Assembly (NCBI RefSeq): GCF_913778665.1
Contig: NZ_CAJYVQ010000001.1
Location: 84,187 to 148,186, forward strand
Direction of reading: 5' to 3'
DNA: 64,000 bases
From: an uncultured Stenotrophomonas sp.
GTDB lineage: Bacteria; Pseudomonadota; Gammaproteobacteria; Xanthomonadales; Xanthomonadaceae
In this document: piece after piece, positions 8,036 through 19,976 of the stretch
How the letters are laid out: each line of letters starts with the position of its first letter
Numbering within the stretch: position 1 is the first letter of the stretch
The notes under the pieces: generated by a model
Told to the model about the DNA's origin: nothing
What the model saw: the letters and a program-made list of their open reading frames with translations, nothing else
Databases searched by the model: none
Position numbers and translations under genes: made by a program

Positions 8036-10498
8036 TTACTTGGCGTTCTTCACATACGTGTCGAACCAGTTCAGCATTTCCGCCACCAGCTGCTCGTTCG
8101 ATTCCAGCGCGGTGTACCAGTGCGGCTCGTTCGGCAGCATCACCAGGCGGGTGGTACCGCCGTTGCCGCGGATCGCCTGGTACAGCTTGCGCGACTGGAA
8201 CGGCTCGGTGCCCGGATTGGCATCGTCCTCACCGTGGACCAGCAGCAGCGGCAGCTTGATCTTGTCGGCATAGAAGAACGGCGACGCCTTCAGGTACACG
8301 TCCTGCGCCTGCCACACCGAGCGGCGCTCGTTCTGGAAGCCGAATGGGGTGAAGGTCTTGTTGTACGAGCCACTGGTCGCCACGCCGGCCTTGAACAGGT
8401 TGGTGTGGGCAATCAGGTTGGCGGTCATCAGGCCGCCATGGCTGTGACCGGTCACGCCAATGCGGTTGCGATCGACCACGCCCATGTCCACCGCCTTGTC
8501 CACCGCCGCCTTGGCGTCGGCTTCCAGCTGCTCCAGGTAGGTGTCGTAGGCGTTCTTCGGGTCGCCCACGATCGGGAACGAGGCGTTGTCGATGATCGCG
8601 TAACCGGCCAGCAGCATCAGGCGGTACGGCTGCAGACGGGTAAAGGTCTGCTGCGAACCGGACACCTGGCCCGCCTGTGCCGCGTTGGCGAAGTCGGCCG
8701 GATACGCGTACAGGATTGCCGGCACGCGCTGGCCTTCCTTGTAGCCGGGCGGCGTGTACAGGGTGAACGACAAATCCACGCCGTCGGCACGCTTGTAGGT
8801 CACCAGCTGTTTCTTGATCTGGCGCACTTCCGGCGTCGGGTCGACCAGCCGGGTCAGCGCGGTGGCGCTGGATGCGAACTGCGCCTCGCCGGCCTTCGCG
8901 TCGGCCACCGCCTCACCCTGCTGGCGGACGAAGGCATTCGGCGGATCGATCACCGACTGGTGCCAGGTCAGGTAGCGCCCCGGCGTGTTGCTGAAACCGA
9001 GGAACTGTTCGTAGGCATCGGCACTGCTGCGGAACAGGCGCTCGCTCTTCAGCGTGCCCAGGTCGAGGCGGTCCAGGAACGGACGGTCACCCTGCGGCGA
9101 GGCACCACGGCCGCTGAGAAACACGTGGTTTCCATCCTGACGCACGACCTGCGCGCCATTCGGCAGGCGGGTGAAGACCAGGTTGCCAGGGTTACCGTAC
9201 AGCTCATCGCTGGACATGTCCCACAGCAGGCGGCCTTCCTTCTTCGGCTGGTCCACATCGACGATGCGGGTCTGCATCCAGTGGCGGTTCTCGTCGTTCT
9301 CGTACTGGAACGCCACGGCAGGATCGGCGGTCCACGCGAAGCCTTCGAAGCGCTGCGCGGTGCGGGTGATTTCGGTCGCCTTGCCGTTGAACGGTGCCTT
9401 CAGCATCAGCACGCGGTCGCGGTGCGGCACGTTGACCTTCCAGTCGCCCTTGTCCAGCGCTTCGGCATAGACCAGGGTGGCCGGATCGGTGGCACGCCAG
9501 TCGAAACCACGCGGGCCTTCCGGCACGCCGTGCACCGGCACGCGGTCGGCCAGCGGCAGGCTGGCGATCGGCGTGGACTTGCCGCTGGCGATATCCAGCA
9601 CGGCCACGTCGTTGGCGAAGCGCTGGTAGGTCACCGCATGCGAATACGGCGCCTTGATCGACTCGGTCAGCACGTGCACGCCATCGGGCGCGGCGCTGAC
9701 CTCGTTGAACAGCGCCGGCTGCCCGACCGAGCGCACGCTGCCGGCGGCAGTATCGACCACGGCCAGCTGCGAGGCACCGTAATAGGCGAACAGCTTCTCG
9801 TCGTGCACGCTGGTCAGCGTGTCGCGTGCTTCGTAGGTGCTGCTTTCGCCGCTGCTGCCCAGCGACTCCTGTGCATCCGGGCCGGTCGGCACGCCACCGT
9901 CGGACGGCGCCGGGCCCTGGTTGGCCGGCACCAGCTTCACCAGCAGGTTCTGGCTGCCGCCCAGCCACTGCACGGTGTTGCCGAAGATCGGGTTCAACTG
10001 CACGTTCGGGATCTGCTTTACCTGCCCGGTGGCGGCGTCGCCCACCCACAGCTGCACGCTGGTATCGACCGCATTCTGGAAGGCGAAATGGCTGCCATCG
10101 GCCGACCACAGCGCGCCCGTGGCGCAGCCCTGCGGCAGGTTGACCTTGGTCTGCCTGGCGCTGGCGATATCCACCAGGGTGAAGTCGGCCACGCAGGCGG
10201 GGATGCCGTAGCCACCCGGGGTGTCATGACGGCTGCGGTTCTTCGGCTCCAGGCGCACGCCGGCCAGTTTGAGGTAGGGCTGCGCGACCCGGCTGATCGA
10301 AGGATACGTCTGCGCGGTGGTCAGCAGCAGGCGCTGCCCGCCCGGGGCCACGTTCGGCGTCGGCGGCGGCGGTGCCTTCAGCACCTTGAGCAGGTGTTCC
10401 GGCGGCTTCGCGTAATCGGCAAGCGCCGGGCCAGCGGCCAACAGGCCGAAGGTGGCGACGGCAACGGCCGCCGCCAGAGAGGTTCGACGGATGAGCAT
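8036..10498 (-). CDS. Exported S9-family (prolyl oligopeptidase-type) serine peptidase
   Basis: About 820 residues from ATG 10498. A signal peptide (RRTSLAAAVAVATFGLLAAG...ALA) is followed by a beta-propeller region (roughly 40-560) and a C-terminal alpha/beta hydrolase domain. Catalytic residues are visible: GHSHGG (nucleophile Ser; the family more often has GxSxGG with Tyr or Trp), VHGEDDANPG (Asp) and NEPHWY (His). The architecture resembles plant and bacterial glutamyl endopeptidase-like S9 enzymes more than DPP4. It would degrade peptides in the periplasm or at the cell surface. It is transcribed alone and followed by a hairpin. Confidence 0.85.
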   Translation of the reverse strand: MLIRRTSLAAAVAVATFGLLAAGPALADYAKPPEHLLKVLKAPPPPTPNVAPGGQRLLLTTAQTYPSISRVAQPYLKLAGVRLEPKNRSRHDTPGGYGIPACVADFTLVDIASARQTKVNLPQGCATGALWSADGSHFAFQNAVDTSVQLWVGDAATGQVKQIPNVQLNPIFGNTVQWLGGSQNLLVKLVPANQGPAPSDGGVPTGPDAQESLGSSGESSTYEARDTLTSVHDEKLFAYYGASQLAVVDTAAGSVRSVGQPALFNEVSAAPDGVHVLTESIKAPYSHAVTYQRFANDVAVLDIASGKSTPIASLPLADRVPVHGVPEGPRGFDWRATDPATLVYAEALDKGDWKVNVPHRDRVLMLKAPFNGKATEITRTAQRFEGFAWTADPAVAFQYENDENRHWMQTRIVDVDQPKKEGRLLWDMSSDELYGNPGNLVFTRLPNGAQVVRQDGNHVFLSGRGASPQGDRPFLDRLDLGTLKSERLFRSSADAYEQFLGFSNTPGRYLTWHQSVIDPPNAFVRQQGEAVADAKAGEAQFASSATALTRLVDPTPEVRQIKKQLVTYKRADGVDLSFTLYTPPGYKEGQRVPAILYAYPADFANAAQAGQVSGSQQTFTRLQPYRLMLLAGYAIIDNASFPIVGDPKNAYDTYLEQLEADAKAAVDKAVDMGVVDRNRIGVTGHSHGGLMTANLIAHTNLFKAGVATSGSYNKTFTPFGFQNERRSVWQAQDVYLKASPFFYADKIKLPLLLVHGEDDANPGTEPFQSRKLYQAIRGNGGTTRLVMLPNEPHWYTALESNEQLVAEMLNWFDTYVKNAK

Positions 10499-10666
10499 CC
10501 TTATCCCCTGGGGTGTGAATGGGAGCCCGGGACCGGGCAAGAGCCCGAATCTAGCACCGCAGGGGTTGTCGTGAATGGGCCGGAAGGGCTAGTGGCCGGA
10601 TGGGGCAAAGTGCGCACGCCCGGATAGACCGACGGTGTGCCGGCCTCTGCCAGGCGTGGCCTGCCG

Positions 10667-10996
10667 TCACTGCTGGGCATGCAGATCCCAGGCGGTGAGG
10701 TAATCGGGGTCGACCACGATCATGCCGCTGTTGCGCATGCGGTACTCGCCGGGCTCGGCGCGCTGGTACTGGTCGAGCATCGGCGGCAGGTAGCGCTCAT
10801 GGCCGTCGTCTTCGTCGGCCAGCACCACACCTTCGTAGGCACTGATGCGCAGCACGGTGCCAGCGTACTGCTCAAGCCCCTGAACCTGGCCGTCGCCGCC
10901 ATAGCGGGTGACACCGACCAGCACGACCTTGCCGATCATTTCCTCGGCCTTGGCATCGTCCAGGGGGGGCAGCATGGGATTGAATTCGTCGCTCAT
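10667..10996 (-). CDS. Uncharacterised acidic cytoplasmic protein
   Basis: 109 residues starting at ATG 10996 behind a perfect GGAGGT. I do not recognise a family. It is acidic, with a probable beta-barrel-like core (GKVVLVGVTRYGGDGQV, then GTVLRISAYEGVVLADEDDG), reminiscent of small SH3- or SMc04008-like barrels that bind partner proteins. It has no signal peptide or membrane segment. It is transcribed alone. Confidence 0.6.
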   Translation of the reverse strand: MSDEFNPMLPPLDDAKAEEMIGKVVLVGVTRYGGDGQVQGLEQYAGTVLRISAYEGVVLADEDDGHERYLPPMLDQYQRAEPGEYRMRNSGMIVVDPDYLTAWDLHAQQ

Positions 10997-11453
10997 CGGT
11001 GCACCTCCAAAGCCTCTGGGGACATTGTGGATCCGGCGGCCGTCCGCGTTGCCGATGCCGACGGCAACGCAGGGGTTCATCTCGGGGCGCGACCAGCTGG
11101 ATCGCAGGACCCGGCGGGCAACGCGTGAGTCTCGATGCATGAACGGTGTCTGGAACGGCGGGGACCGCCATCCTTGCCGATGGCGTGACCGTGTCAGGCC
11201 AGGGTCAACACCACGCGTTGCGTTGCATACACGGTGAAGCGTGACAGCTGCACTCTAGCGGCATGACGGCCTCCTGTTGAAGGTCACACGCGGGTGTGTT
11301 GCTCCGTTGGAACGAATGCTGCCACTGCGCGCGGAAGGAACAAGTGAAGATTGCGGCCGGCCTGTACGAGGCGATTCGGGCGGTACCCGTTCATTAAGTT
11401 GGCGCCCGCGCCGCCACGGCGCGTCTGCCGTGACGCCACGCTAGAATGCACGC
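10997..11453. other. Gene-poor interval with promoter regions
   Basis: About 450 bp separate the acidic-protein gene from the HipA-like gene. I see no SMAG repeat and no convincing long gene. It holds the promoter regions of the two divergent flanking genes and, on the minus strand, a very short Cys-rich reading frame with a strong ribosome site (listed separately). Confidence 0.5.
11205..11264 (-). CDS. Possible 19-residue Cys-rich micro-ORF
   Basis: ATG 11264 is preceded by AACAGGAGG with good spacing. The 19-codon frame encodes MPLECSCHASPCMQRNAWC, with four Cys, and then stops. The strong ribosome site is the only positive evidence. It could be a leader peptide or a chance frame. No homologue is known to me. 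Confidence 0.2.
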   Translation of the reverse strand: MPLECSCHASPCMQRNAWC

Positions 11454-12230
11454 ATGCGCACCGTCCATGCCCTCCGCTACATCACCCCGCTGCGGGAAGG
11501 TGGCTCCCTGCCTGCGGTGGTCGAGACCGACGACGACGGCATGGCCGTGCTGAAATTCCGTGGCGCCGGCCAAGGCCCGAAGGCGTTGATCGCCGAGCTG
11601 ATCGCCGGCGAGATGGCGCGCACGCTGGGCCTGCCGATTCCGGAAATCCTGTTCGTCGAACTGGACCGTGAGTTCGCCCGCACCGAGCCGGACCCGGAGA
11701 TCCAGGAGCTGATCCGTGCCAGCGAGGGCCTGAACCTGGGCCTGGACTACCTGCCGGGTGCGATCAATTACGACCCCGCCGCGATGCCGGTGGACGCCGA
11801 CCTGGCATCGCGCATCGTCTGGTTCGATGCGTTCACCAGCAATGTCGATCGCACCACGCGCAATCCCAACCTGATGGTGTGGCACCGCCAGCTGTACCTG
11901 ATCGACCACGGTGCGGCGATGTATTTCCACCACGACTGGGCCAACGCCGGCGATGCCTGCGAGAGGCCGTTCGTGCTGATCCGCGACCATGTACTGCTGT
12001 CTTTCGCCAGCCGCATCGCCGAGGTGGATGCGGAACTGGCTGCACGCCTGACCGATGCCGAGATCGAGCGCATCGTCGGCCTGGTGCCGGACAGCTGGCT
12101 GGTGGGCGAGCCGGCGTTCGACAGCCCGCAGGCCTATCGGCAGGGCTACATCGACTATCTCAAGCACCGCCTGAAGGTGCGTGCGGTGTTCGTGCAGGAG
12201 GCCATCCGTGCCCACGCTGCACACGTATGA
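11454..12230 (+). CDS. HipA-like kinase-domain protein
   Basis: 258 residues, shorter than HipA toxins (about 440), lacking the N-terminal HipA subdomain. Kinase-like features are visible: AVLKFRG (ATP-binding Lys), the acidic helix ELIAGEMARTLGLPIPE, a catalytic loop NVDRTTRNPN (Asp and metal-binding Asn) and YLIDHGAAMYF (DFG-equivalent). An intact phosphotransferase site is therefore predicted. The next gene (DUF3037) overlaps its 3' end by 23 bases, so the two are co-translated. This HipA-like/DUF3037 pairing recurs in bacteria; its function is not established to my knowledge, and I see no HipB-type antitoxin. Confidence 0.75.
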   Translation: MRTVHALRYITPLREGGSLPAVVETDDDGMAVLKFRGAGQGPKALIAELIAGEMARTLGLPIPEILFVELDREFARTEPDPEIQELIRASEGLNLGLDYLPGAINYDPAAMPVDADLASRIVWFDAFTSNVDRTTRNPNLMVWHRQLYLIDHGAAMYFHHDWANAGDACERPFVLIRDHVLLSFASRIAEVDAELAARLTDAEIERIVGLVPDSWLVGEPAFDSPQAYRQGYIDYLKHRLKVRAVFVQEAIRAHAAHV

Positions 12231-12609
12231 CTATGCGGTCATCCGCGTGGTACCGCGGGTGGAACGCGAAGAGTTCATCAATGTCGGGGTGATCGTGTCC
12301 TGTCCCGGTGCACGGCACCTCGAAGCAGCCATCGAGATCGATCCGGCACGCCTGCGCGCATTCGCGCCGGCGCTGGACCAGGAGGCATTGCAGCCGTGGC
12401 TGGATGCGATCGTGGCGATCTGCCGCGGTGACGCCACGGCCGGACCGATTGCGCAGCTGCCCGCGCGCGCGCGCTTCCACTTCCTCACGGCCAAGCGCAG
12501 CTCGATCGTGCAGATGTCGAGCACGCATGTGGGCCGCACCGCCAATCCGGCCGGTGTGGTGGAGCATCTGATGACGAAGATGGTGCGGGTGCCGGCCGCG
12601 ACCGGGTGA
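12208..12609 (+). CDS. DUF3037 domain protein, partner of HipA-like kinase
   Basis: GTG 12208 was chosen because AGGAGG lies seven bases upstream inside the preceding gene. The 133-residue product begins PTLHTYDYAVIRVVPRVE followed by EEFINVGVIV, the signature of DUF3037 (Y-x-V-I-R...P...R-x-E-x-x-N-V-G-V). The domain appears to be a small alpha/beta protein with no assigned activity. Overlap with the HipA-like gene argues for a two-gene functional unit, perhaps kinase plus substrate or regulator. Confidence 0.7.
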   Translation: MPTLHTYDYAVIRVVPRVEREEFINVGVIVSCPGARHLEAAIEIDPARLRAFAPALDQEALQPWLDAIVAICRGDATAGPIAQLPARARFHFLTAKRSSIVQMSSTHVGRTANPAGVVEHLMTKMVRVPAATG

Positions 12610-12618
12610 CGTCGGCTG

Positions 12619-12706
12619 GGTAGAGTCGACTATTAGTCGACTGCCGTTCGCGGAAAGATCGAAGCGCCCGCGCTTCGCGCGCTATTCGACCAACGATCGA
12701 CTCTAC
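12619..12706. repeat. SMAG-type repeat dimer (TCGACT arms)
   Basis: Two imperfect hairpins in opposite orientation. The first is GTAGAGTCGACTATTAGTCG at about 12620; the second ends GATCGACTCTAC at about 12706. The GTAG...CTAC ends are the hallmark of S. maltophilia GTAG (SMAG) elements. It lies between convergent genes. Confidence 0.8.
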
Positions 12707-12723
12707 ATCCATCGGCCCCACGC

Positions 12724-14139
12724 TCACTGCAACGGCAACCGCCGCGCGATGTAGTTGACCACGTTGCCGATCGCGTCCGGATCAACATTGGCCAAGCCAA
12801 CGATCACATAACCCTGCGCGGGCATCACCACGATGGCGCTGTTCGACCCCGGCGCACCGCCTTCGTGGCCGTACTGGTGTTCCCTGCCCTCGCCCTGCAC
12901 CACGAAGCCAAAGCCATACCAGCGCTTGTGGTTCTGCGCCGTGGTGGCCTGCTGCAGCAGTGCCGGCGAGACCAGCTGTCCGCCGCGCAACGCCTCGGCG
13001 AACCTCAGCATGTCGGTGGCCGTGCTGTAACCACCGCCAGCGGACATGCCGCGCCAAGGCAGCGACTTCGTTTCACGCGTCCATCGCCCGTTCGTCTTCG
13101 TGTAGGCGACGGCACGCTGAGGCACCTTCACCGTTTCTGGTTCGAAGCCGGTGCCGGTCATCCCCGCCGGTCGCAGGATGTGCTGTTCCACATAGGCATA
13201 GTACGACTGCCCTGAAACGGCCTCGATGATGCGCCCAAGCACGATGAAGCCATAGTTGGAGTAGCTGTCCTGGCTGCCGGGCGTGAACTGCGGTGCATCC
13301 TTGGCGAAGCGTTGCACGTAGTCATCCAGCGTCTTCAGCGACGCCGAATACTGGTCGAAATCATCGCCGAAAAAATCGCCAAGGCCGCTGGTGTGGGTCA
13401 ACAACTGGCGCACGGTCACCTCAGCGGCGACCGCCTTGTTCGGGTAGTCGGGCAGGTGCTTGCCGATCGTATCGTCCAGCCCCAGCTCGCCGGCCTGTAC
13501 CAGCTGCAGGATGGCCACCGAGGTGAACATCTTGTTGGACGACGCCAGGCGGAACTGCGTCCCTGCATCGACCGCTTCGTTCGCGCTGCGGTTTGCCAGG
13601 CCTGCGTGCCAGTCCAGCAGCACGCGCCCGTTCTGCGCCACCCGCACGCTACCCGACAGCGCATCCTCAGCGGCCAAGGCGTCGAGCTTTGCGCGGGCGT
13701 CAGCCATCAGCTGCGGCAAGGCGACGCGTGCGGGCTGGTATTTTTCCGGCGTGGGCATGCCTTCCAGCTGGAACAGCTTCAGATGTTCCGGATGGGCCGG
13801 GTCCATTTCCGCGGTCACCAGCATTGCACGCTCGGTCTGCTGCGCCAGCACCAGCAGCTTCGCCTGCAATGGCGTGCTCTCACGCACCTCCAGCACCTTC
13901 AGCGCGCCGGTCGACGCGCGGAACTCCAGATAGTCCTGCGGAGTGCTGCCTTCCTTCTTGGCGTAACGTTCGGCGAAGGCCTGCAATTGCTCAAGGCTGC
14001 CGGCATTGAACGCAGCCAGCCAGTCATCAGCCGCGCGTCGCGCCTCAGGAGCGGGCGGCGCAGCCTGCGCAGCGCCCATGCACAACAGCATCAACAAGGC
14101 CCATAGCAATGGGCGGGCAGAAAGACAGCGCACGAACAT
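12724..14139 (-). CDS. Exported serine hydrolase, class C beta-lactamase fold
   Basis: About 471 residues from ATG 14139 (AAGGAA upstream). A signal peptide (PLLWALLMLLCMGAAQAAPP) precedes an N-terminal accessory domain of about 150 residues, then a beta-lactamase/CubicO domain: SSNK (S-x-x-K nucleophile) at about 213, YSNYG (Y-x-N) at about 310 and HEGGAPG near the C terminus (K-T-G equivalent). The family includes esterases, D-aminopeptidases and penicillin-binding-like enzymes; class C beta-lactamase activity is not implied. Periplasmic. SMAG repeats flank it on both sides. Confidence 0.8.
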   Translation of the reverse strand: MFVRCLSARPLLWALLMLLCMGAAQAAPPAPEARRAADDWLAAFNAGSLEQLQAFAERYAKKEGSTPQDYLEFRASTGALKVLEVRESTPLQAKLLVLAQQTERAMLVTAEMDPAHPEHLKLFQLEGMPTPEKYQPARVALPQLMADARAKLDALAAEDALSGSVRVAQNGRVLLDWHAGLANRSANEAVDAGTQFRLASSNKMFTSVAILQLVQAGELGLDDTIGKHLPDYPNKAVAAEVTVRQLLTHTSGLGDFFGDDFDQYSASLKTLDDYVQRFAKDAPQFTPGSQDSYSNYGFIVLGRIIEAVSGQSYYAYVEQHILRPAGMTGTGFEPETVKVPQRAVAYTKTNGRWTRETKSLPWRGMSAGGGYSTATDMLRFAEALRGGQLVSPALLQQATTAQNHKRWYGFGFVVQGEGREHQYGHEGGAPGSNSAIVVMPAQGYVIVGLANVDPDAIGNVVNYIARRLPLQ

Positions 14140-14194
14140 GGCGATTCCTTCGCAGACGAGGCGTGGCGCCATCCTAGCCCAATGCCACGGCGGG

Positions 14195-14279
14195 GTAGAG
14201 TCGACCGTTGGTCGACTGCCCTTCGCGACCCGCTGAAACCCCGCGCTGCGCGCGATAGTCGACCAACGGTCGACTCTAC
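14195..14279. repeat. SMAG-type repeat dimer (TCGACC arms)
   Basis: Inverted pair of hairpins: GTAGAGTCGACCGTTGGTCG at the left, CCAACGGTCGACTCTACC at the right, with a GC-rich spacer. It fills the space between the serine hydrolase and gcd genes. Confidence 0.85.
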
Positions 14280-14284
14280 CCCCG

Positions 14285-16813
14285 TCATTTCGGCAGCGCG
14301 TAGGCCATCACGTAATCACCCTTCGGCGTCTCCATGAAGTGGTGCCCGGCCGCAACGATCACCACGTACTGGCGGCCGCCCTGTTCGTACACCATCGGGT
14401 TGGCCTGCCCGCCCGCCGGCAGCTTGGCGTGCCACAGCTCCCTGCCGGTCTTCAGATCAATCGCGCGCAGCAGATCATCGGTGGCGGCGGCAATGAAGAT
14501 CAGGCCGCTGGCGGTCACCACAGAACCGCCATTGTTCGGTGTGCCGATCTCGATGGGCAGGCCTGAGCGGATGCCGAATGGTCCGTTGCCGCGTGCACTA
14601 CCAAACGGGCGGTCCCACAGCAGCTTGCCGGTGCGCAGGTCGATGGCGCGGATGCCGCCGTAGGGTGGCTGCTTGCACAGCAGGCCGGTGAACGGCAGCC
14701 GCCAGCCGGCATTGACCTGGATGCCATACGGCGTACCCACCTGGGGATCACCGGCGCCTTCACCCGCGCCCCTGTCCGCCCGGATCTTCTCGCGCGGCAG
14801 CCAGCCCAACCGATCGGCTTCAGCACGCGGCACCAGCCGGTTGTAGTTCGGCATGTCGTTGTAGTTGGCCACGATCACGCCACGGCGCGTATCGATGGAC
14901 ACGCTGCCCCAGTCCGAGCCGCCGTTGTAGCCGGGGTATTCGATGGAGTGGCGGTCACTGCTCGGCGGCGTGTAGAAGCCTTCGTAGTAGGCCTTGCGGA
15001 ACTGGATGCGGCAGACCAGCTGGTCGATCGGGGTCAGGCCCCACATGTCGCGCTCGGTCAGGTCATGCTCGCGGCGCAACGTGTGGTACAGCGAGAACAG
15101 CTGGGTGGGCGAGCGCTGCCCGGGCTCGACGCCACCGACCGGCACCTCGCGCTCTTCGGCCGCACTCAGCAGCTGGCCGTTGCGGCGGTCGAGAATGTAC
15201 AGGTCGCCCTGCTTGGTCGGCAGCAGGATCGCCGGTACCTTGCCCGCCGCGGTCGGGTAGTCAATCAGGCTGGCCTGTGAACCCAGGTCGTAATCCCAAA
15301 CATCCTTGCGCACGGCCTGGAAATGCCAGACCGGTTTGCCGGTGGCCACGTCGATCGCTACCAGCGAGGTCGAATAGCGGTTCTGGTTTTCGGTGCGCGA
15401 GCCGCTCCAGTAATCGCCGGCGGAATTGCCCAGTGGCAGGTAGACCAGGCCCAGTGCTTCATCGCCGGTGGCAGTGGCCCACATGTTCGGCGTGCCACGC
15501 GTGTAGGTCTGTTCGCGCGGCGGCAGCCCACTGCGCTCGGGCTGGTCCATGTCCCAGGCCCAACGCAGCTTGCCGGTGACCGCGTCGTAAGCCTGGATCA
15601 CCCCCGACGGCGCATCACGGCGCTGGCCGTCCAGCACCTGGTGGCCGGTGACGATCACGCCACGCACGATCGCCGGGGGCGAGGTGATCGAGACATAGCC
15701 TGGCGGCACATCGCCCATGCCCAGGGTGATGTCGACCTGGCCGTTGTTGCCGAAGTTGGCGCAGGGGCGGCCGCTGTCGGCATCCACCGCAATGATGCGG
15801 CCGTCCAGCGTGCCTTCGATGATGCGTGCCCAACAGGCTGGCCGGTTGCCCGGAGCGGCGCTGCGGGTGACCGTGGGCGGCGGCTCGGGCAGCGCCAGAT
15901 CGGCGGCGGCATCGGCCAGCGCCGCATCGGCGATGGTCGGCACGCTGGGCTGCTCGTAGTAGCTCACGCCGCGGCAGGCGGCGGTGTACGGAATCGACGC
16001 ATCCTTGACCTTCGGATCGAACCGCCACAGCTCCTCGCCGGTGCGCGCGTCGAGTGCGATCAGGCGGTTGCGTGCCGTGCACAGGTACAGGCGCTCGCCG
16101 ATCTTCAGCGGCGTGGTCTCCGCACCCCAGCGCTTGTGCGGCAGGTCACCCGTACGGAACTGCCAGGCCAGCTGCAGGGTGCCGACGTTGGCCGGGGTGA
16201 TCTGCTGCAACGGCGAATAGCGGGTGGCCGCGTTGCTGCGGCCCCACGCAGGCCAGTCGCCGTCGGCAGGCTGGTCGGCCGGCTGCAGGCCGGTGGTATC
16301 GCGGGTAGGCTCCAGGCCGGCACTGACCGCGCCTTCGGGGAAGGGTTGGTGCCCGTCCACTTCGCCATGCGGTGCGAAGGCCAGGCCGAACGCCGCCACG
16401 AACACCAGCATCAGCACGCCAGCAACGCTGCGCGACAGACGCCTGGATAACGGCGCCTGCAGGGTCGGCGCCAGCAGCGCCAGCACGATGCCCAGCGCGG
16501 TCACCAGCCCCAGCCGAGGCACCCAGCGCCAGTAGTCGCTGCCCGACTCCCACCAGGTCCACAGCAATGTGCCGAGGAACACCAGCGCATACAGCAGCGC
16601 GCCACTGCGACGGTTGCCGAACAGCAGAATGCCGCTGGCCAGCAGGCCGAACCCAGCGACGACGTAGTAGGCCGAACCTCCCAGGCTGAGCAGCCACGCG
16701 CCGAGCCCGCTGATGACCAGGCCCAGCACCACCAGCAGCGCCGACAGCACGGTGACGAGCGGGTGGCGTGGGAGACGGGCGGGAGCTGGCGCGGACTGCG
16801 GCGAGGCGGACAT
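14285..16813 (-). CDS. gcd: Membrane-bound PQQ-dependent glucose dehydrogenase
   Basis: About 842 residues from ATG 16813. The N terminus has five hydrophobic helices (roughly residues 20-145), as in E. coli Gcd, followed by the eight-bladed PQQ propeller. The W-motif repeats are visible (for example GEELWRFDPKVKD, GKLRWAWDMDQ, GKPVWHFQAVRKDVWDYDLG, GRELWHAKLPAGG). It oxidises aldose sugars, mainly glucose to gluconolactone, in the periplasm and passes electrons to ubiquinone. Length is slightly above the typical 800. PQQ must come from elsewhere in the genome or the medium; no pqq gene is in the window. Confidence 0.93.
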   Translation of the reverse strand: MSASPQSAPAPARLPRHPLVTVLSALLVVLGLVISGLGAWLLSLGGSAYYVVAGFGLLASGILLFGNRRSGALLYALVFLGTLLWTWWESGSDYWRWVPRLGLVTALGIVLALLAPTLQAPLSRRLSRSVAGVLMLVFVAAFGLAFAPHGEVDGHQPFPEGAVSAGLEPTRDTTGLQPADQPADGDWPAWGRSNAATRYSPLQQITPANVGTLQLAWQFRTGDLPHKRWGAETTPLKIGERLYLCTARNRLIALDARTGEELWRFDPKVKDASIPYTAACRGVSYYEQPSVPTIADAALADAAADLALPEPPPTVTRSAAPGNRPACWARIIEGTLDGRIIAVDADSGRPCANFGNNGQVDITLGMGDVPPGYVSITSPPAIVRGVIVTGHQVLDGQRRDAPSGVIQAYDAVTGKLRWAWDMDQPERSGLPPREQTYTRGTPNMWATATGDEALGLVYLPLGNSAGDYWSGSRTENQNRYSTSLVAIDVATGKPVWHFQAVRKDVWDYDLGSQASLIDYPTAAGKVPAILLPTKQGDLYILDRRNGQLLSAAEEREVPVGGVEPGQRSPTQLFSLYHTLRREHDLTERDMWGLTPIDQLVCRIQFRKAYYEGFYTPPSSDRHSIEYPGYNGGSDWGSVSIDTRRGVIVANYNDMPNYNRLVPRAEADRLGWLPREKIRADRGAGEGAGDPQVGTPYGIQVNAGWRLPFTGLLCKQPPYGGIRAIDLRTGKLLWDRPFGSARGNGPFGIRSGLPIEIGTPNNGGSVVTASGLIFIAAATDDLLRAIDLKTGRELWHAKLPAGGQANPMVYEQGGRQYVVIVAAGHHFMETPKGDYVMAYALPK

Positions 16814-16924
16814 CGACAATCTCCGGGGGCAGCATGCGCCCTTATCCCACCGCATATGTGAAGCGCGCGCGTATTTTCCGGGTGGAACTGACGGAGCGAT
16901 CGTCGACTGGGGAATTGTCGACTG

Positions 16925-17012
16925 GGCAGAGTCGACTGTTAGTCGACTATCGCGCGCAGCGCGGGCTTTTCATCGTCATGTGCAGAGCAGTCGGCCAACA
17001 GTCGACTCTACC
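16925..17012. repeat. SMAG-type repeat dimer
   Basis: GCAGAGTCGACTGTTAGTCG at the left and CCAACAGTCGACTCTACC at the right form an inverted pair. A half-copy (GTCGACTGG repeated) lies just before it at about 16902-16924. It separates gyrA from gcd. Confidence 0.75.
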
Positions 17013-17033
17013 GCCGCGATCGGATGACCCGCA

Positions 17034-17068
17034 GAAACGACGACGCCGGCACGGGGCCGGCGTCGTCG
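17034..17068 (-). terminator. Rho-independent terminator of gyrA
   Basis: A 13-bp GC-rich inverted repeat (CGACGACGCCGGC / GCCGGCGTCGTCG) is followed on the minus strand by TTTCTGC. It starts about 23 bp downstream of the gyrA stop codon. Confidence 0.75.
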
Positions 17069-17090
17069 GGTACCTCTGATCGCGGCAGGA

Positions 17091-19805
<2,715 letters not shown>

Positions 19806-19976
19806 TCGGGTTCCGTTGTCTGGTAGCGGTCCAGTCCGGCGCAGCCCTCTGCGGGGAGGGGGTCGTGCCGGAACCTCGATTCAACCTGTGGATACTACCA
19901 CAACAGGCCGTTTTCCGCCTCCCTTTACGGGGATTTTACCGGCACAAATCAGGAACTTAGGGGGGCAGCCGCCACT

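Noticed and set aside
7931..10627. 898-codon plus-strand open frame opposite the S9 peptidase
   Set aside because: Antisense shadow; the minus frame has signal peptide and catalytic triad.
11454..12609. Standard HipBA toxin-antitoxin module
   Set aside because: The kinase lacks the N-terminal HipA subdomain and the partner is not an HTH antitoxin.
13312..14106. 264-codon plus-strand frame in the serine hydrolase gene
   Set aside because: Antisense of a gene with signal peptide and intact SxxK/YxN motifs.
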